From NCBI RefSeq assembly GCF_900454685.1, contig NZ_UATM01000032.1, forward strand, positions 992,001 to 1,056,000: a stretch of 64,000 nt of DNA, written 5' to 3'. The notes beneath the pieces were generated by a model. It saw only the letters and a program-made list of their open reading frames with translations, was not told the DNA's origin and ran no database searches. Below, piece after piece: positions 7,976 to 16,786 of this stretch. Source of the stretch: Peptoniphilus harei. GTDB lineage: Bacteria; Bacillota; Clostridia; Tissierellales; Peptoniphilaceae. How positions within the stretch are numbered: the first letter of the stretch is position 1; every line of letters begins with the position of its first letter. The translations under genes and the position numbers were made by a program.

Positions 7976-9016
7976 TTATTTTAAAGTGAGGGTAAATTCG
8001 TCACCAATTGCTTGTTCTCCAGTAGGTATTTCTCTGTTGTCATAGCTGTGAACTGTCACTCTGTATAATTGGCATTTTAGTGTTTTTATTTCATTTAAAA
8101 GTTCATCGGCAGTGACCTTGCTAGTGACTGGAGAGAAGTAAAGGTTGGATTTGTTTTTTTCTGCTTCGCCAGTTTCAAAATATACAAATCTATCCTTAGA
8201 ATCTCTGGCTTTTATTGAATAAAGATATCCATCTTCGATGTCAGGATAGGTCAATAGGATTTTTTGTGAGGCTGGGCTTGTAGTAAAGCTTTCAATTACA
8301 ATGTTATTTGTATTTGGAATAGTAAAGTCCTTTGCTATAAGTTTTTTATTCATTTGCATTTGTGACATATCTATATTTGTTGAAAGATTAATTTTTTTCT
8401 TGTTGCCTAAAAATTCATCAAAGAAAAATTCCAAATTAACTTCGCCTTCTTTTGGCAAGGAGTCTTCCAAAACATATTTAAGAGTATAAACATTTACTTT
8501 TTCATCTTCAGGTAAAGTATATCCAGAGCCACTGGAGCCGAAAATTTTAATTTTCTTGCCATTAACCTTAAGTTCAGTTAAGTTAACTTCTCCGGAGAGC
8601 ATTTTTTCTGAGTCATTTAGACTCAAAATTACAGTGTATAAATTATTATCTTCAATAATAAATTTATCAAAAATATATTTTTTGCCATTTATTTCAAAAA
8701 CTTCGTTTAAATTTACGCTGTACTCATCAACTTCCCTTGACAATCCCATGGCATCAGATAAAGTAATTTTAAAATTACTTGCTAATTCTCTTGTCTTGGC
8801 AAAGACATAGCCACCGGATGTGTAATTTGTAATCCCCAAAACTAATATAAGAGATGCTGCAATAGTAACTATTTTTTTATTAAACTTATTTTTCTTGTTT
8901 TTTATTTTTAATGATCTCACAGTTCTTTTCAGATTTTCTCTTTCAAAATCATTAAGAGGAACTTCTTCGTATTCAATTTTCATGTCGTTTAACTCATCAT
9001 AAATATTATTTTTCAT
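7976..9016 (-). CDS. DUF4179-like anti-sigma factor
   Basis: The 346-residue protein has a cytoplasmic N-terminal ~48 residues, one transmembrane helix (about 49-65, IVTIAASLILVLGITNY) and a large extracellular region. This is the layout of DUF4179 proteins, which are usually encoded directly after ECF-type sigma factors and act as membrane anti-sigma factors. It overlaps the upstream sigma gene by 11 bases, and GGAGGG precedes the start. No zinc-binding HxxxCxxC anti-sigma motif is seen at the N-terminus. Its target would be the sigma factor at 9006-9528, which is frameshifted here. Confidence 0.8.
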   Translation of the reverse strand: MKNNIYDELNDMKIEYEEVPLNDFERENLKRTVRSLKIKNKKNKFNKKIVTIAASLILVLGITNYTSGGYVFAKTRELASNFKITLSDAMGLSREVDEYSVNLNEVFEINGKKYIFDKFIIEDNNLYTVILSLNDSEKMLSGEVNLTELKVNGKKIKIFGSSGSGYTLPEDEKVNVYTLKYVLEDSLPKEGEVNLEFFFDEFLGNKKKINLSTNIDMSQMQMNKKLIAKDFTIPNTNNIVIESFTTSPASQKILLTYPDIEDGYLYSIKARDSKDRFVYFETGEAEKNKSNLYFSPVTSKVTADELLNEIKTLKCQLYRVTVHSYDNREIPTGEQAIGDEFTLTLK

Positions 9017-9528
9017 AAAAATTTTCCCTCCATTTTTTTAAAAAATTTCTTCCTCTGCTAACTTTTTTGTAGGCATTAGCGGTAGAAATATTTTGTTTAG
9101 ATGCTGCCTCTTTATAGGAAAGACCATGGATAAAAATATTTTCAAAAAGTTTTTTGTCTTCCTCATTTAAAAGCGAAAGGACTTCTTCTATTTCTAAATT
9201 TGAAGATAAATCTGAATCGATGATTTTTTGAATCTTCATCTAGTCTAAGGCTTTCAAATTTAATTTCTTTTCTAAGGATATCTATGGCTCTATACTTAGC
9301 AACAAGGGCACACCAATTTTTAAAAGTAGACCTACTTGGGTCGAAGTATTGAATATTCTGCCATATACTTAAAAGTGCGTCATTCATGGCTTCGTCCCAA
9401 AGGTTTGGATATTTCCAAAGTGTTTTTGAAATAACTCCCTTTAATATTTTTCCGTAATCTTCTATAAATATATAGAGGGCATCTTCATCTTTATTTTTTA
9501 GCCTTTCTATCAAGTCTTGATTATCCAT
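9006..9528 (-). pseudogene. ECF-like sigma-70 factor, frameshifted
   Basis: Two overlapping frames make up one sigma-70 family protein of about 173 residues. The first (9163-9528) holds region 2, including WDEAMNDALLSIW and the region 2.4-like RAIDILRKE. The second (9006-9239) holds region 4 with its helix-turn-helix (GLSYKEAASKQNISTANAYKKV). The frames switch at a run of six T on the plus strand (9224-9229; A6 in the coding strand). Five A would restore a continuous ...DSKIIDSD... reading. A strong AAGGAGGAAAT site precedes the start at 9528. It could be a true inactivation, a slippage-controlled gene or an assembly error. Confidence 0.8.
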
Positions 9529-9617
9529 ATTTCCTCCTTCACTAATATATTCGTGATAGAGATAATAATTCTGACAAATTTTTAAAATTAAAATTTATGA
9601 AAAATAATTTTGAACAT

Positions 9618-9652
9618 AAAAAAACTACCCTGGTTACCCAAGATAGTTTTTT
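9618..9652 (-). terminator. Terminator of the minus-strand ABC exporter operon
   Basis: AAAAAACTACC...GATAGTTTTTT inverted repeat immediately past the permease stop, read on the minus strand with a T run. Confidence 0.65.
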
Positions 9653-9656
9653 AAAA

Positions 9657-10487
9657 TTAATATTTAAGTTCTTTATTAGAATATATTGAGTAAGTCAATA
9701 CTATCATCAAGATAAATATCACTGCATTTGCTATTAGGCCAAATAGGTTTAAGTTTGCGCTAACGAAACTATAAGGTCTAAAGGCTTCGTTAGGGAAGTA
9801 AGAAACTACCATAGCGAAGACATCGCCAATAACTTTTCCTACAATTGTAAGTAAAACAATTAGGAATACAAAAAGTGCAGCTACTGCATCTTGGTGTAAT
9901 GAAGACTTTGAAATTGCAGAGAAGAAAAATCCTATGGACATAAAGACAAGGCCAGAGCCAAGTAGTCCAACGAAAACTTTTACTATTCCTTCAATGATTT
10001 CAAAGCTTGTAACTTGTGGAGTGTCGCTTCCAAGAGAAGAGATACCTAGGACAAGTCCAAAACTTGCAAGTGCCATTATAATTAAAAATAAAATATAAAT
10101 TAAAATATTTGCTGTGAACTTTCCAGTTACAATTTCTGATTTAGAAATTGGGTTTGAATAAATATATTCAATGTTACCTGAAGATTGTTCCTTTGCAAGG
10201 GAGTTGGCTCCAAGTTGCATTGCAAATACAAAAATTAATATTGCAAGATAGTGGTAAACTAGGGCAAGATAGTCGCCAATGTTTACTATATCCATGCCTT
10301 CATAAAAGCCCAAGATATTTCTTGTTGGCTCGTTAAAACTTTCTAAAACTGAATTAAAGAGCGAATTCATTTGTGACTCTGCAAGGAAAGGATAAAAGGC
10401 AAGCATAAGTCCCAGTAAAATTATTAGGACAATGGCCCAAGAAATCATCTTTGCAAAGTTTGATTTAAATTCCATATTAAATATCAT
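9657..10487 (-). CDS. ABC-2 type permease
   Basis: The 276-residue membrane protein has about six hydrophobic segments and a cytoplasmic loop LAKEQSSGNIEYIYSNPISKSEIVTGK typical in position and character of ABC-2 family permeases (the 'E-SGT-ey-ls-PisR--i---K' element). Substrate is not deducible. AAAGGAGGACAAAG precedes the ATG at 10487. It overlaps the end of the ATPase gene by 11 bases, so the two should work as one exporter. Its partner ATPase has lost catalytic motifs. Confidence 0.85.
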   Translation of the reverse strand: MIFNMEFKSNFAKMISWAIVLIILLGLMLAFYPFLAESQMNSLFNSVLESFNEPTRNILGFYEGMDIVNIGDYLALVYHYLAILIFVFAMQLGANSLAKEQSSGNIEYIYSNPISKSEIVTGKFTANILIYILFLIIMALASFGLVLGISSLGSDTPQVTSFEIIEGIVKVFVGLLGSGLVFMSIGFFFSAISKSSLHQDAVAALFVFLIVLLTIVGKVIGDVFAMVVSYFPNEAFRPYSFVSANLNLFGLIANAVIFILMIVLTYSIYSNKELKY

Positions 10488-11751
10488 CTTTGTCCTCCTT
10501 TAGCTTTGTTTCTTCACTTGCATTGAAGATGCCATCATTAGAGGTTTCAATAACTATTGTGTCAGGAGAAGTTTTTTCTTCTTTTGGAGCCTCAGATTCT
10601 TCTGGAGTCACTTGAGGACTTTCTTCTCCAAGAACTTTTTCAGAATACTCTTCATCCATAAAAAGATTTGTCTTTGTGTTGTGGACAGTATCCTTTTCCA
10701 TTTCAGCAGTGCTTAGGCCTTCAACAGTGTCAAAGTTATTTTCAGCTTGGTCTATCTTAACAGTAGACTCACTTACTCCATTAATAGTTTCTGCTTCCAC
10801 AGTAGAAGTTTCTTCTAATTTAATGTCCTTTGACTCTTTAGAAGCTTCAGTCTTTCTTCTTGGAAGTTTTGCATTTTCTCCCTTGTAATAAGCTTCAACC
10901 TTGTCGCTTAACTGAGCATCTTCAAGGACATAATTTTCTAGGCCTTCTTCGTAGATAACCTTAGAAAGTTCTGGAAGTGGGCCATCAAAGTAAAGAATAG
11001 TTTCATCTTCTTCGTCTTTGATTATTCTTGATCCAATAGAAGTAAAGTAATTTAAATTACCTCTGAAGGAGTCGATCTTTAAAACTTTATCTCCAGCTGC
11101 CTTGACATTGTTGTACTCAATGTCTTGGACCTTACCGTCAGATAGGTAGGCAATACGGGCAGAATATTTTTTTGCTTCTCTTAGGGACTCAGATAGAAGT
11201 AAAACTGTTAAGTTTTCTTGTTCATTTAACTTCTTAACATGAGAGAAGAGTCTGTCTATATCCTTTTCTTCCAAGAACTTGCAAGGATTGTCTAAGATTA
11301 AAAGTCTTGGCTTAATAACTAGGGCGTTAATAATAGCTAAGAGTTTTCTTTCTCTGTCTCTCAAATCACAAACTCTTAAATTTGAATTAAATTCAAAATA
11401 GTCACATAGAAGGTCAATGTCTTCTGTGTTAGCAAGATTGTGTGCGTTAAGTGTCTTCTTTAATAAGGCAAAAGACTTGATTTTTGAATCGAAAATCATA
11501 TCTTCTGGCACAAGAGACACACTTTCTTTTATTTCCTTTGATTCTTTAAATGAATCCATATCATAAACCTTAATAGATCCACTATTAGGTTTTAAAAATC
11601 CCATTATAATTCTTGCAAGAGTAGTTTTTCCAGATTTTTCAGTTCCAAGTAGGGAGAAGAACTCTCCGTCCAAGATTTCAAGATTTAAATTTCGTAAAAC
11701 TTTATCTTTACCCTTGCCCTTTGTCAGGTCATTTATGACGATGGCACTCAT
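10477..11751 (-). CDS. Degenerate ABC ATPase with long acidic C-terminal tail
   Basis: The start is set at 11751 because AGAGGTGAATAGT precedes that ATG; an upstream in-frame ATG at 11784 lacks such a site. The 424-residue protein has an ABC fold in residues 1-220, but the key motifs are altered: Walker A is GTEKSGKT (a Lys replaces the fourth-position Gly), the signature region reads DLRDRERK instead of LSGGQ-like, Walker B ends LLILDN (catalytic Glu to Asn), and the H-loop reads LLLSESL (His to Glu). From about residue 300 on it is a Glu/Thr/Ser/Lys-rich, probably disordered tail. It may bind but scarcely hydrolyse ATP. Confidence 0.85.
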   Translation of the reverse strand: MSAIVINDLTKGKGKDKVLRNLNLEILDGEFFSLLGTEKSGKTTLARIIMGFLKPNSGSIKVYDMDSFKESKEIKESVSLVPEDMIFDSKIKSFALLKKTLNAHNLANTEDIDLLCDYFEFNSNLRVCDLRDRERKLLAIINALVIKPRLLILDNPCKFLEEKDIDRLFSHVKKLNEQENLTVLLLSESLREAKKYSARIAYLSDGKVQDIEYNNVKAAGDKVLKIDSFRGNLNYFTSIGSRIIKDEEDETILYFDGPLPELSKVIYEEGLENYVLEDAQLSDKVEAYYKGENAKLPRRKTEASKESKDIKLEETSTVEAETINGVSESTVKIDQAENNFDTVEGLSTAEMEKDTVHNTKTNLFMDEEYSEKVLGEESPQVTPEESEAPKEEKTSPDTIVIETSNDGIFNASEETKLKEDKDDI

Positions 11752-11784
11752 ACTATTCACCTCTTTAATAATTAATAAACTCAT

Positions 11785-12117
11785 TATACAATAAAAAATA
11801 TTTAATTAAAAGATTGAAGAGCCTATCTTAGCTAAATATTAACTAAATAATAGAAAAGATTGGAGATAAATTTTAATTTTTATTATAATTTTAAACTTAT
11901 AAGTCAATAAAATTTATGACTTAATAAAAAATTATGACTTTACAAAAATTTATGACTTTATAAAAAACTATGACTTTATAAAAAATAGGAGGTCATAAAA
12001 AACTATAACTTTATAAAAAATTATGACTTGGGATTAGAATACGAAGTGAAAAAATCTAGGACTTAATAATAAACTGGTAGCTTATAGGCAAAATAAAATG
12101 ACTAAAAAAGTGCCTTG
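11785..12117. repeat. Intergenic gap with imperfect ~18-bp tandem repeats (TTATGACTT core)
   Basis: Between the divergent ABC ATPase and ychF genes, about five or six units built on (A)TTATGACTTTATAAAAA lie between 11911 and 12030, with one unit inverted (GGTCATAAAA at 11991-12000). No coding potential is seen. The same core recurs in other long gaps of this window (about 42835-43060, 48960-49290, 56650-56810). Confidence 0.6.
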
Positions 12118-12126
12118 TGATATAAT
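12118..12126 (+). promoter_or_regulatory. Extended -10 promoter for ychF
   Basis: TGATATAAT (TGn plus TATAAT at 12121-12126) lies 24 bases before the ychF ATG; no clear -35 is seen. Confidence 0.6.
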
Positions 12127-12150
12127 TTTAATCTGAATGGAGGTTTTTAA

Positions 12151-13239
12151 ATGAAACTTGGAATCGTGGGACTACCTAATGTTGGTAAGTCTACTTTATT
12201 TAATGCCCTAACAAGTGCTGGTGCAGAAGCTGCAAACTATCCCTTTGCAACAATCGAACCAAACGTTGGGGTTGTAAATGTGCCTGATGAAAGATTAGAA
12301 GTTCTTTCAAAGATGGCCAACTCACAAAGAATTGTCTACACTAATATAGAATTTTACGACATTGCAGGACTTGTTAAGGGAGCCAGCAAGGGCGAAGGAC
12401 TTGGCAACCAATTTTTATCAAATATCCGTGAAGTTGATGCCATTGTCCACGTTGTAAGGTGTTTTGAAGACGAAAATATAATTCACGTTGATGGATCTGT
12501 TGACCCTTTGCGTGATATTGAAAATATAAACCTAGAATTAATTTTTTCTGACCTAGAACAAGTTGAAAATAGGTATTCAAAGGTTGCAAAAAAAGCAAGA
12601 GCTGAAAAAAATCTTGCCAAGGAAAGAGACCTTTTAGAAAAAATTAAGACAGCCCTAGAGGAAGGAAGTTCTGCAAGAGAAGTTGAACTTGATGATGAAG
12701 AAAAGAAAATTATTAAGAACTACTCTCTTCTAAGTGCAAAGCCTGTTATTTATGTTTGTAACGTTGCAGAAGAAGAACTTACAAAGGAAGACAATGAATA
12801 TGTAAAGGCAGTTAGGGAATATGCAGAAAAAACTGGCGACGAAGTTGTAGTTATTTCTGCAGAGATTGAATCAGAAATAGCTGCCCTTGATGAAGATGAA
12901 AAGGAACTCTTCTTAGAAGAACTTGGCCTTGATTCATCAGGACTTGACAAGCTAATTAAATCAAGTTACAGACTTCTTGGTCTAATTTCCTTTATTACAA
13001 CTGGAGAAATTGAGACAAGGGCTTGGACTGTTAAGAAAGGTTCTAAGGCTCCAACTGCTGCAGGTAAAATCCACACAGATATGGAAAGAGGATTTATCAA
13101 GGCAGACACAATTTCTTACCAAGACCTTGTGGACTCTGGCTCTATGGCCAACGCAAGGGACAAGGGACTTATTAGGAGTGAAGGTAAGGACTATGTCGTT
13201 GAAGATGGCGACGTAATGGTCTTTAAGTTTAACGTTTAA
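12151..13239 (+). CDS. ychF: Ribosome-binding ATPase YchF
   Basis: At 362 residues the protein has the full YchF length. GLPNVGKST (7-15) is the P-loop; [12 protein letters not shown] contains the G3 region. YchF proteins belong to the Obg family but prefer ATP because G4 is altered; here the corresponding sequence is CNVAEEE rather than NKxD. The C-terminal TGS-like domain ends in [11 protein letters not shown]. The family is implicated in translation and the oxidative stress response. TGGAGGTTTTTAA precedes the ATG. Confidence 0.97.
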   Translation: MKLGIVGLPNVGKSTLFNALTSAGAEAANYPFATIEPNVGVVNVPDERLEVLSKMANSQRIVYTNIEFYDIAGLVKGASKGEGLGNQFLSNIREVDAIVHVVRCFEDENIIHVDGSVDPLRDIENINLELIFSDLEQVENRYSKVAKKARAEKNLAKERDLLEKIKTALEEGSSAREVELDDEEKKIIKNYSLLSAKPVIYVCNVAEEELTKEDNEYVKAVREYAEKTGDEVVVISAEIESEIAALDEDEKELFLEELGLDSSGLDKLIKSSYRLLGLISFITTGEIETRAWTVKKGSKAPTAAGKIHTDMERGFIKADTISYQDLVDSGSMANARDKGLIRSEGKDYVVEDGDVMVFKFNV

Positions 13240-13264
13240 TAAAGCTGAAGAAAAAGGGTGATTT

Positions 13265-14101
13265 ATGATTAAGATGCTTTCAATGGACCTAGATGAAACT
13301 CTTTTATCTACTGATAAGGTGATGACAGAATCTTTTAGGCCCTTTGTGGAAAAATTAAGAGCAAACAATATTATTCCTGTTGTTGCAACTGGAAGAGAAT
13401 TTTACACTGCTCACAGGTTCGTGGGTGAAGACCTAGAAATAGATTTAATTTGCAACAATGGAAATATTATTAAAAATAATAAAACTGGAAAACTTGAATT
13501 TGTAAATCCCATGTCAAAGGAAGACGTGGACTTAATTATGTCCTTCGACAAGAATGACAAGGTCTACTCCACAATTCACGTTGCAAGAGAAGATGGGATT
13601 GACCTCTTATACAAGAAAAAGAATTTTAAATCCTTTGAAGGAGTTTATGTAGATGCCTTCAGGGGGAGAAATCTCGGACTTGATAATTTTGATGACTATG
13701 AAGGTCATCCCCTTTCCATTGTCTTTGCAGGGACTCACGACGACTTAGTGGAACTTCGTAGGACAATAAAAGATGGAATAGGAGAAGACAAGGACAAGTT
13801 TAACTTCCACCTAATGAAAATTAAGAGAGAGCCAAAGTGGATGCTTGAAATCCTTCAAAAGAATGGAGATAAGTTTTTCGGTATTAAGAAATATGCAGAA
13901 AACAGGAATATAAAACTAGAAGAAGTTGCTGCCATTGGTGACGACTCCAACGACAAGATGCTTGTTGAGAATGTTGGACTTGGCTTTGCCATGATAAATG
14001 CTGTTGATGTCTTAAAGGAAGTTGCCGATGTGGTTTCTGATTATGATAACAACAATGACGGTGCAATAAAGATTTTAGATAAGGTTTTATTTGGTGATTA
14101 A
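13265..14101 (+). CDS. HAD superfamily Cof-type hydrolase
   Basis: The 278-residue protein starts with motif I DLDETLL (residues 7-13, nucleophile Asp7 and Asp9), has a Cof-type C2 cap in the middle, and ends with the motif III/IV region KLEEVAAIGDDSNDKMLVENVGLGFAM, where GDDSND gives the Mg-binding aspartates. Cof family enzymes dephosphorylate sugar phosphates or flavin and pyridoxal phosphates; the specific substrate cannot be read from sequence. The stop abuts the rbgA ATG. Confidence 0.92.
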   Translation: MIKMLSMDLDETLLSTDKVMTESFRPFVEKLRANNIIPVVATGREFYTAHRFVGEDLEIDLICNNGNIIKNNKTGKLEFVNPMSKEDVDLIMSFDKNDKVYSTIHVAREDGIDLLYKKKNFKSFEGVYVDAFRGRNLGLDNFDDYEGHPLSIVFAGTHDDLVELRRTIKDGIGEDKDKFNFHLMKIKREPKWMLEILQKNGDKFFGIKKYAENRNIKLEEVAAIGDDSNDKMLVENVGLGFAMINAVDVLKEVADVVSDYDNNNDGAIKILDKVLFGD

Positions 14102-14953
14102 ATGAATATTAACTGGTACCCTGGTCACATGAAGAAGACCCTAGAGGATATTGAGAAGAAGTTAAAGCTCGTTGACTTTGTAATAGAAATTATAGATTCT
14201 AGGATTCCCTTCTCAAGTAGAAATCCTCTCTTTGATGACCTCTTAAAAAATAAAAAAAGACTTCTAATTTTTAACAAGTCAGACTTATCAGATCCTAAGT
14301 TAAATGACCTTTGGATGGAAAGGCTAACTGATGAGAATAACTTTGCCATCTCTTACAATGCAATGAAACCCAATGTGGGGCTTGTTGTAAATAAGTCTGA
14401 AGAACTTATGGCAGATGAAATAAAAAAATTTGAGGACAAGGGACTTAATAAGGGACCCCTTCGTGCCATGATTGTTGGTATCCCAAACTCAGGCAAATCA
14501 ACTTTTATAAATTCAATATCAGGCACAAGGTCAGCCAAGACTGGCAACAGGCCAGGAGTAACCAAGGTCAACCAGTGGATAAAGATTCATCCAAAGCTTC
14601 ACCTTCTTGACACACCAGGAGTTCTTTGGCCAAAGTTTGAAGATAAGGTTGGACTTAACCTTGCTTTTACTGGCGCTATAAAAGATGAAATCATGGACAG
14701 GGAGACTCTTGCCCTAAGACTAATAGAGAAGTTAAAGGAAATTGCCCCTTCTTCCTTAGAAGAAAGATATAAACTAAGTGATATTCATGACAAGACTGGA
14801 ATTGAAATCATGGATGAAATTGGAAGTAAGAGGGGGGCCCTAATGCGTGGCGGCTACATTGATTATGAGAAAGTCTCAGGCATTGTCCTAGATGAGTTTA
14901 GGAAGGGAATCCTTGGCAGGATTACATTGGAGGTTCCTGATGAGTTTTTATAG
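14102..14953 (+). CDS. rbgA: Ribosome biogenesis GTPase RbgA (YlqF)
   Basis: The N-terminal NWYPGHMKK (4-12) and the circularly permuted order of GTPase motifs, with NKSD (58-61, G4) ahead of GIPNSGKST (126-134, G1) and DTPGVLWP (G3), identify RbgA. It assembles the late 50S subunit (incorporation of L16, L27 and L36 in Bacillus). Length (283) matches. The gene begins directly after the HAD stop and overlaps rnhB, in the conserved rbgA-rnhB-yraN order of Firmicutes. Confidence 0.96.
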   Translation: MNINWYPGHMKKTLEDIEKKLKLVDFVIEIIDSRIPFSSRNPLFDDLLKNKKRLLIFNKSDLSDPKLNDLWMERLTDENNFAISYNAMKPNVGLVVNKSEELMADEIKKFEDKGLNKGPLRAMIVGIPNSGKSTFINSISGTRSAKTGNRPGVTKVNQWIKIHPKLHLLDTPGVLWPKFEDKVGLNLAFTGAIKDEIMDRETLALRLIEKLKEIAPSSLEERYKLSDIHDKTGIEIMDEIGSKRGALMRGGYIDYEKVSGIVLDEFRKGILGRITLEVPDEFL

Positions 14954-15557
14954 TTTTGAAGAAGAATATTATGAAAAGGGCTACAAAAATATTTGTGGCA
15001 TAGATGAGGTTGGCAGGGGCTGTCTCTTTGGAGACGTGGTTTCTGCAGCAGTAATTATGCCAAGGGGCGAATTCATTGAAGGAGTTAATGACTCCAAAAA
15101 ATTATCTCCTAAAAAGAGAGAGGAACTTTACCTAAAAATTTTAGAGTCAGCCCTTGCTGTTGGGATTGGAAGGGCAAGTGCCGATATAATTGACAAGGTA
15201 AACATAAGGATGGCAACTCACATCTCCATGATCAATGCCCTTGAAAACTTGAGAGATAGCGAGAATAAAAAAATTGAAGCTGACTGTGTATTAATTGATG
15301 CAGAAACTATTGAAACGGGAATCTTCCAAAAGGCAATAATCAAGGGTGACGAGTCTTGTTATTCTATTGCTTGTGCATCTATTGTTGCAAAGGTCTATAG
15401 GGACAATCTCTGCAAAAAATGGGCAGAAGAGTATCCACAATATGGACTGGAAAAGCACAAGGGCTATGCCACAAAATATCACAGGGAAGCCCTAAAAGCT
15501 TATGGCCCAAGTGACATGCACAGAAAAACTTTTTTAAAAAATATAGAATCATGGTAG
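14940..15557 (+). CDS. rnhB: Ribonuclease HII
   Basis: The start at 14940 is chosen because TTGGAGGTTCCTG precedes it; it overlaps the rbgA end by 14 bases. The 205-residue protein has IDEVGRG (21-27) with the catalytic Asp-Glu pair, NDSKKLSPKKRE and VLIDAETIE, and the late SIVAKVYRD. RNase HII removes ribonucleotides and RNA from RNA-DNA hybrids. Its C-terminus overlaps the next gene by 7 bases. Confidence 0.95.
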   Translation: MSFYSFEEEYYEKGYKNICGIDEVGRGCLFGDVVSAAVIMPRGEFIEGVNDSKKLSPKKREELYLKILESALAVGIGRASADIIDKVNIRMATHISMINALENLRDSENKKIEADCVLIDAETIETGIFQKAIIKGDESCYSIACASIVAKVYRDNLCKKWAEEYPQYGLEKHKGYATKYHREALKAYGPSDMHRKTFLKNIESW

Positions 15558-15910
15558 GACACAATTTATTTTTCGGCAATCGTGGCGAAGATATTGCCAC
15601 AAAATTTTTAGAGGACAAGGGTTATATTGTATTAGATAGAAATTATCGTGCCCTTGGGACTGAAATAGATATTATTGCACGTGACAAGGACGAGCTTGTC
15701 TTTGTGGAAGTGAAGTCACGTAACTCTAGAAAATATGGAGACGCCTACGAGGCTGTCACAGAATACAAGATGCAAAACATTATTCAAACTGCTACAGCCT
15801 ACATAATGGCCAAGGGGCTCTTTGACATTATGGTTCGCTTTGACATAATTGAAGTTTATTTTAATGAAAAAGAAATCAATCACATAGAATCTGCATTTAT
15901 GCTTTCATAA
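15551..15910 (+). CDS. YraN family protein (UPF0102)
   Basis: The 119-residue protein shows the UPF0102 pattern: GEDIATKFLEDKGYIVLDRNYR, then GTEIDIIARD and LVFVEVKSRNS. The E-x(n)-D-x(n)-ExK set resembles restriction-endonuclease-like nucleases, but activity in this family is not established. The position after rnhB is conserved. It overlaps the rnhB stop by 7 bases and is followed by a terminator. Confidence 0.93.
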   Translation: MVGHNLFFGNRGEDIATKFLEDKGYIVLDRNYRALGTEIDIIARDKDELVFVEVKSRNSRKYGDAYEAVTEYKMQNIIQTATAYIMAKGLFDIMVRFDIIEVYFNEKEINHIESAFMLS

Positions 15911-15936
15911 AACTAGGTTAAGCCTAGTTTTTTTTA
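15911..15936 (+). terminator. Terminator after yraN
   Basis: AACTAGG (15911-15917), loop TTAAG, CCTAGTT (15923-15929), then T8. Confidence 0.85.
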
Positions 15937-15950
15937 TTTGCAATAAATAT

Positions 15951-15978
15951 TTGCTTATTAAAAAACTTGTGTTATTAT
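15951..15978 (+). promoter_or_regulatory. Probable suf operon promoter
   Basis: TTGCTT (15951-15956), 16-base spacer, TATTAT (15973-15978), about 60 bases before sufC. Confidence 0.5.
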
Positions 15979-16038
15979 AGTTAATAGTAAAAAACATAGT
16001 AATTTTGTATGAATTATTTTTTAATAAATGGAGGAAGT

Positions 16039-16785
16039 ATGACAGAGTTATTAAGAATAGAAAATTTAAGTGCAGGCGTAGAAGACAAGGAAATTTTAAA
16101 AAATATAAATTTAAAAATTAATTACGGAGAAGTACACGTAATTATGGGACCAAATGGTTCTGGTAAATCTACTCTTGCTAATGTAATCATGGACAATCCT
16201 GTTTACAATGTTACAAGTGGAAAAATCTTCTTAGACGGAGAAGACATAACAGACCTTACTACAGATAAGAGGGCAAACAAGGGACTATTTATGTCCTTCC
16301 AAACTCCAGAAGAAGTTCCTGGGATTTCTGTAGAAAACTTTATTAGGACTGCAAAGTCTTTAAAGGACGATAAGCCAATTTCAATTTTAAAATTTAAAAA
16401 AGAAATTAAGAAGGAAATGGAAGAATTAAAAATGGATTCTTCCTATGCAGAAAGATACTTAAACGTAGGCTTCTCTGGTGGAGAAAAAAAGAAAAACGAA
16501 ATTCTTCAAATGTTAATGTTAAATCCTAAGCTTGCTATTCTTGATGAAACAGACTCAGGACTTGATGTTGATGCAACAAGAATTGTATCATCTGGAATCG
16601 AAAAATATTTAAGCAAGGACAATGCTGTTTTAATTATCACCCACCACAAAGAATTAATTGACAACATTAAACCTGATTATGTGCACGTAGTATTAGATGG
16701 TGAAATTGTAAAAGAAGGAGACGCTTCTCTAATAGATAAAATCGAAAAAGAAGGATTTAACTGGATAAGAGAAGAGGTGAAATAA
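16039..16785 (+). CDS. sufC: Fe-S cluster assembly ATPase SufC
   Basis: The start at 16039 follows GGAGGAAGT; a longer frame from 16009 has no ribosome site. The 248-residue ATPase has GPNGSGKST (37-45), the SufC-type signature FSGGEKKKNE (145-154) and Walker B LAILDETDSGLD. SufC powers the SufBCD scaffold that builds Fe-S clusters. It opens the sufCBDSU operon, the usual order in Firmicutes. Confidence 0.97.
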   Translation: MTELLRIENLSAGVEDKEILKNINLKINYGEVHVIMGPNGSGKSTLANVIMDNPVYNVTSGKIFLDGEDITDLTTDKRANKGLFMSFQTPEEVPGISVENFIRTAKSLKDDKPISILKFKKEIKKEMEELKMDSSYAERYLNVGFSGGEKKKNEILQMLMLNPKLAILDETDSGLDVDATRIVSSGIEKYLSKDNAVLIITHHKELIDNIKPDYVHVVLDGEIVKEGDASLIDKIEKEGFNWIREEVK

Positions 16786-16786
16786 T

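Noticed and set aside
7976..11751. Minus-strand block considered as a horizontally acquired island
   Set aside because: No integrase, transposase, tRNA border or clear base-composition shift is visible.
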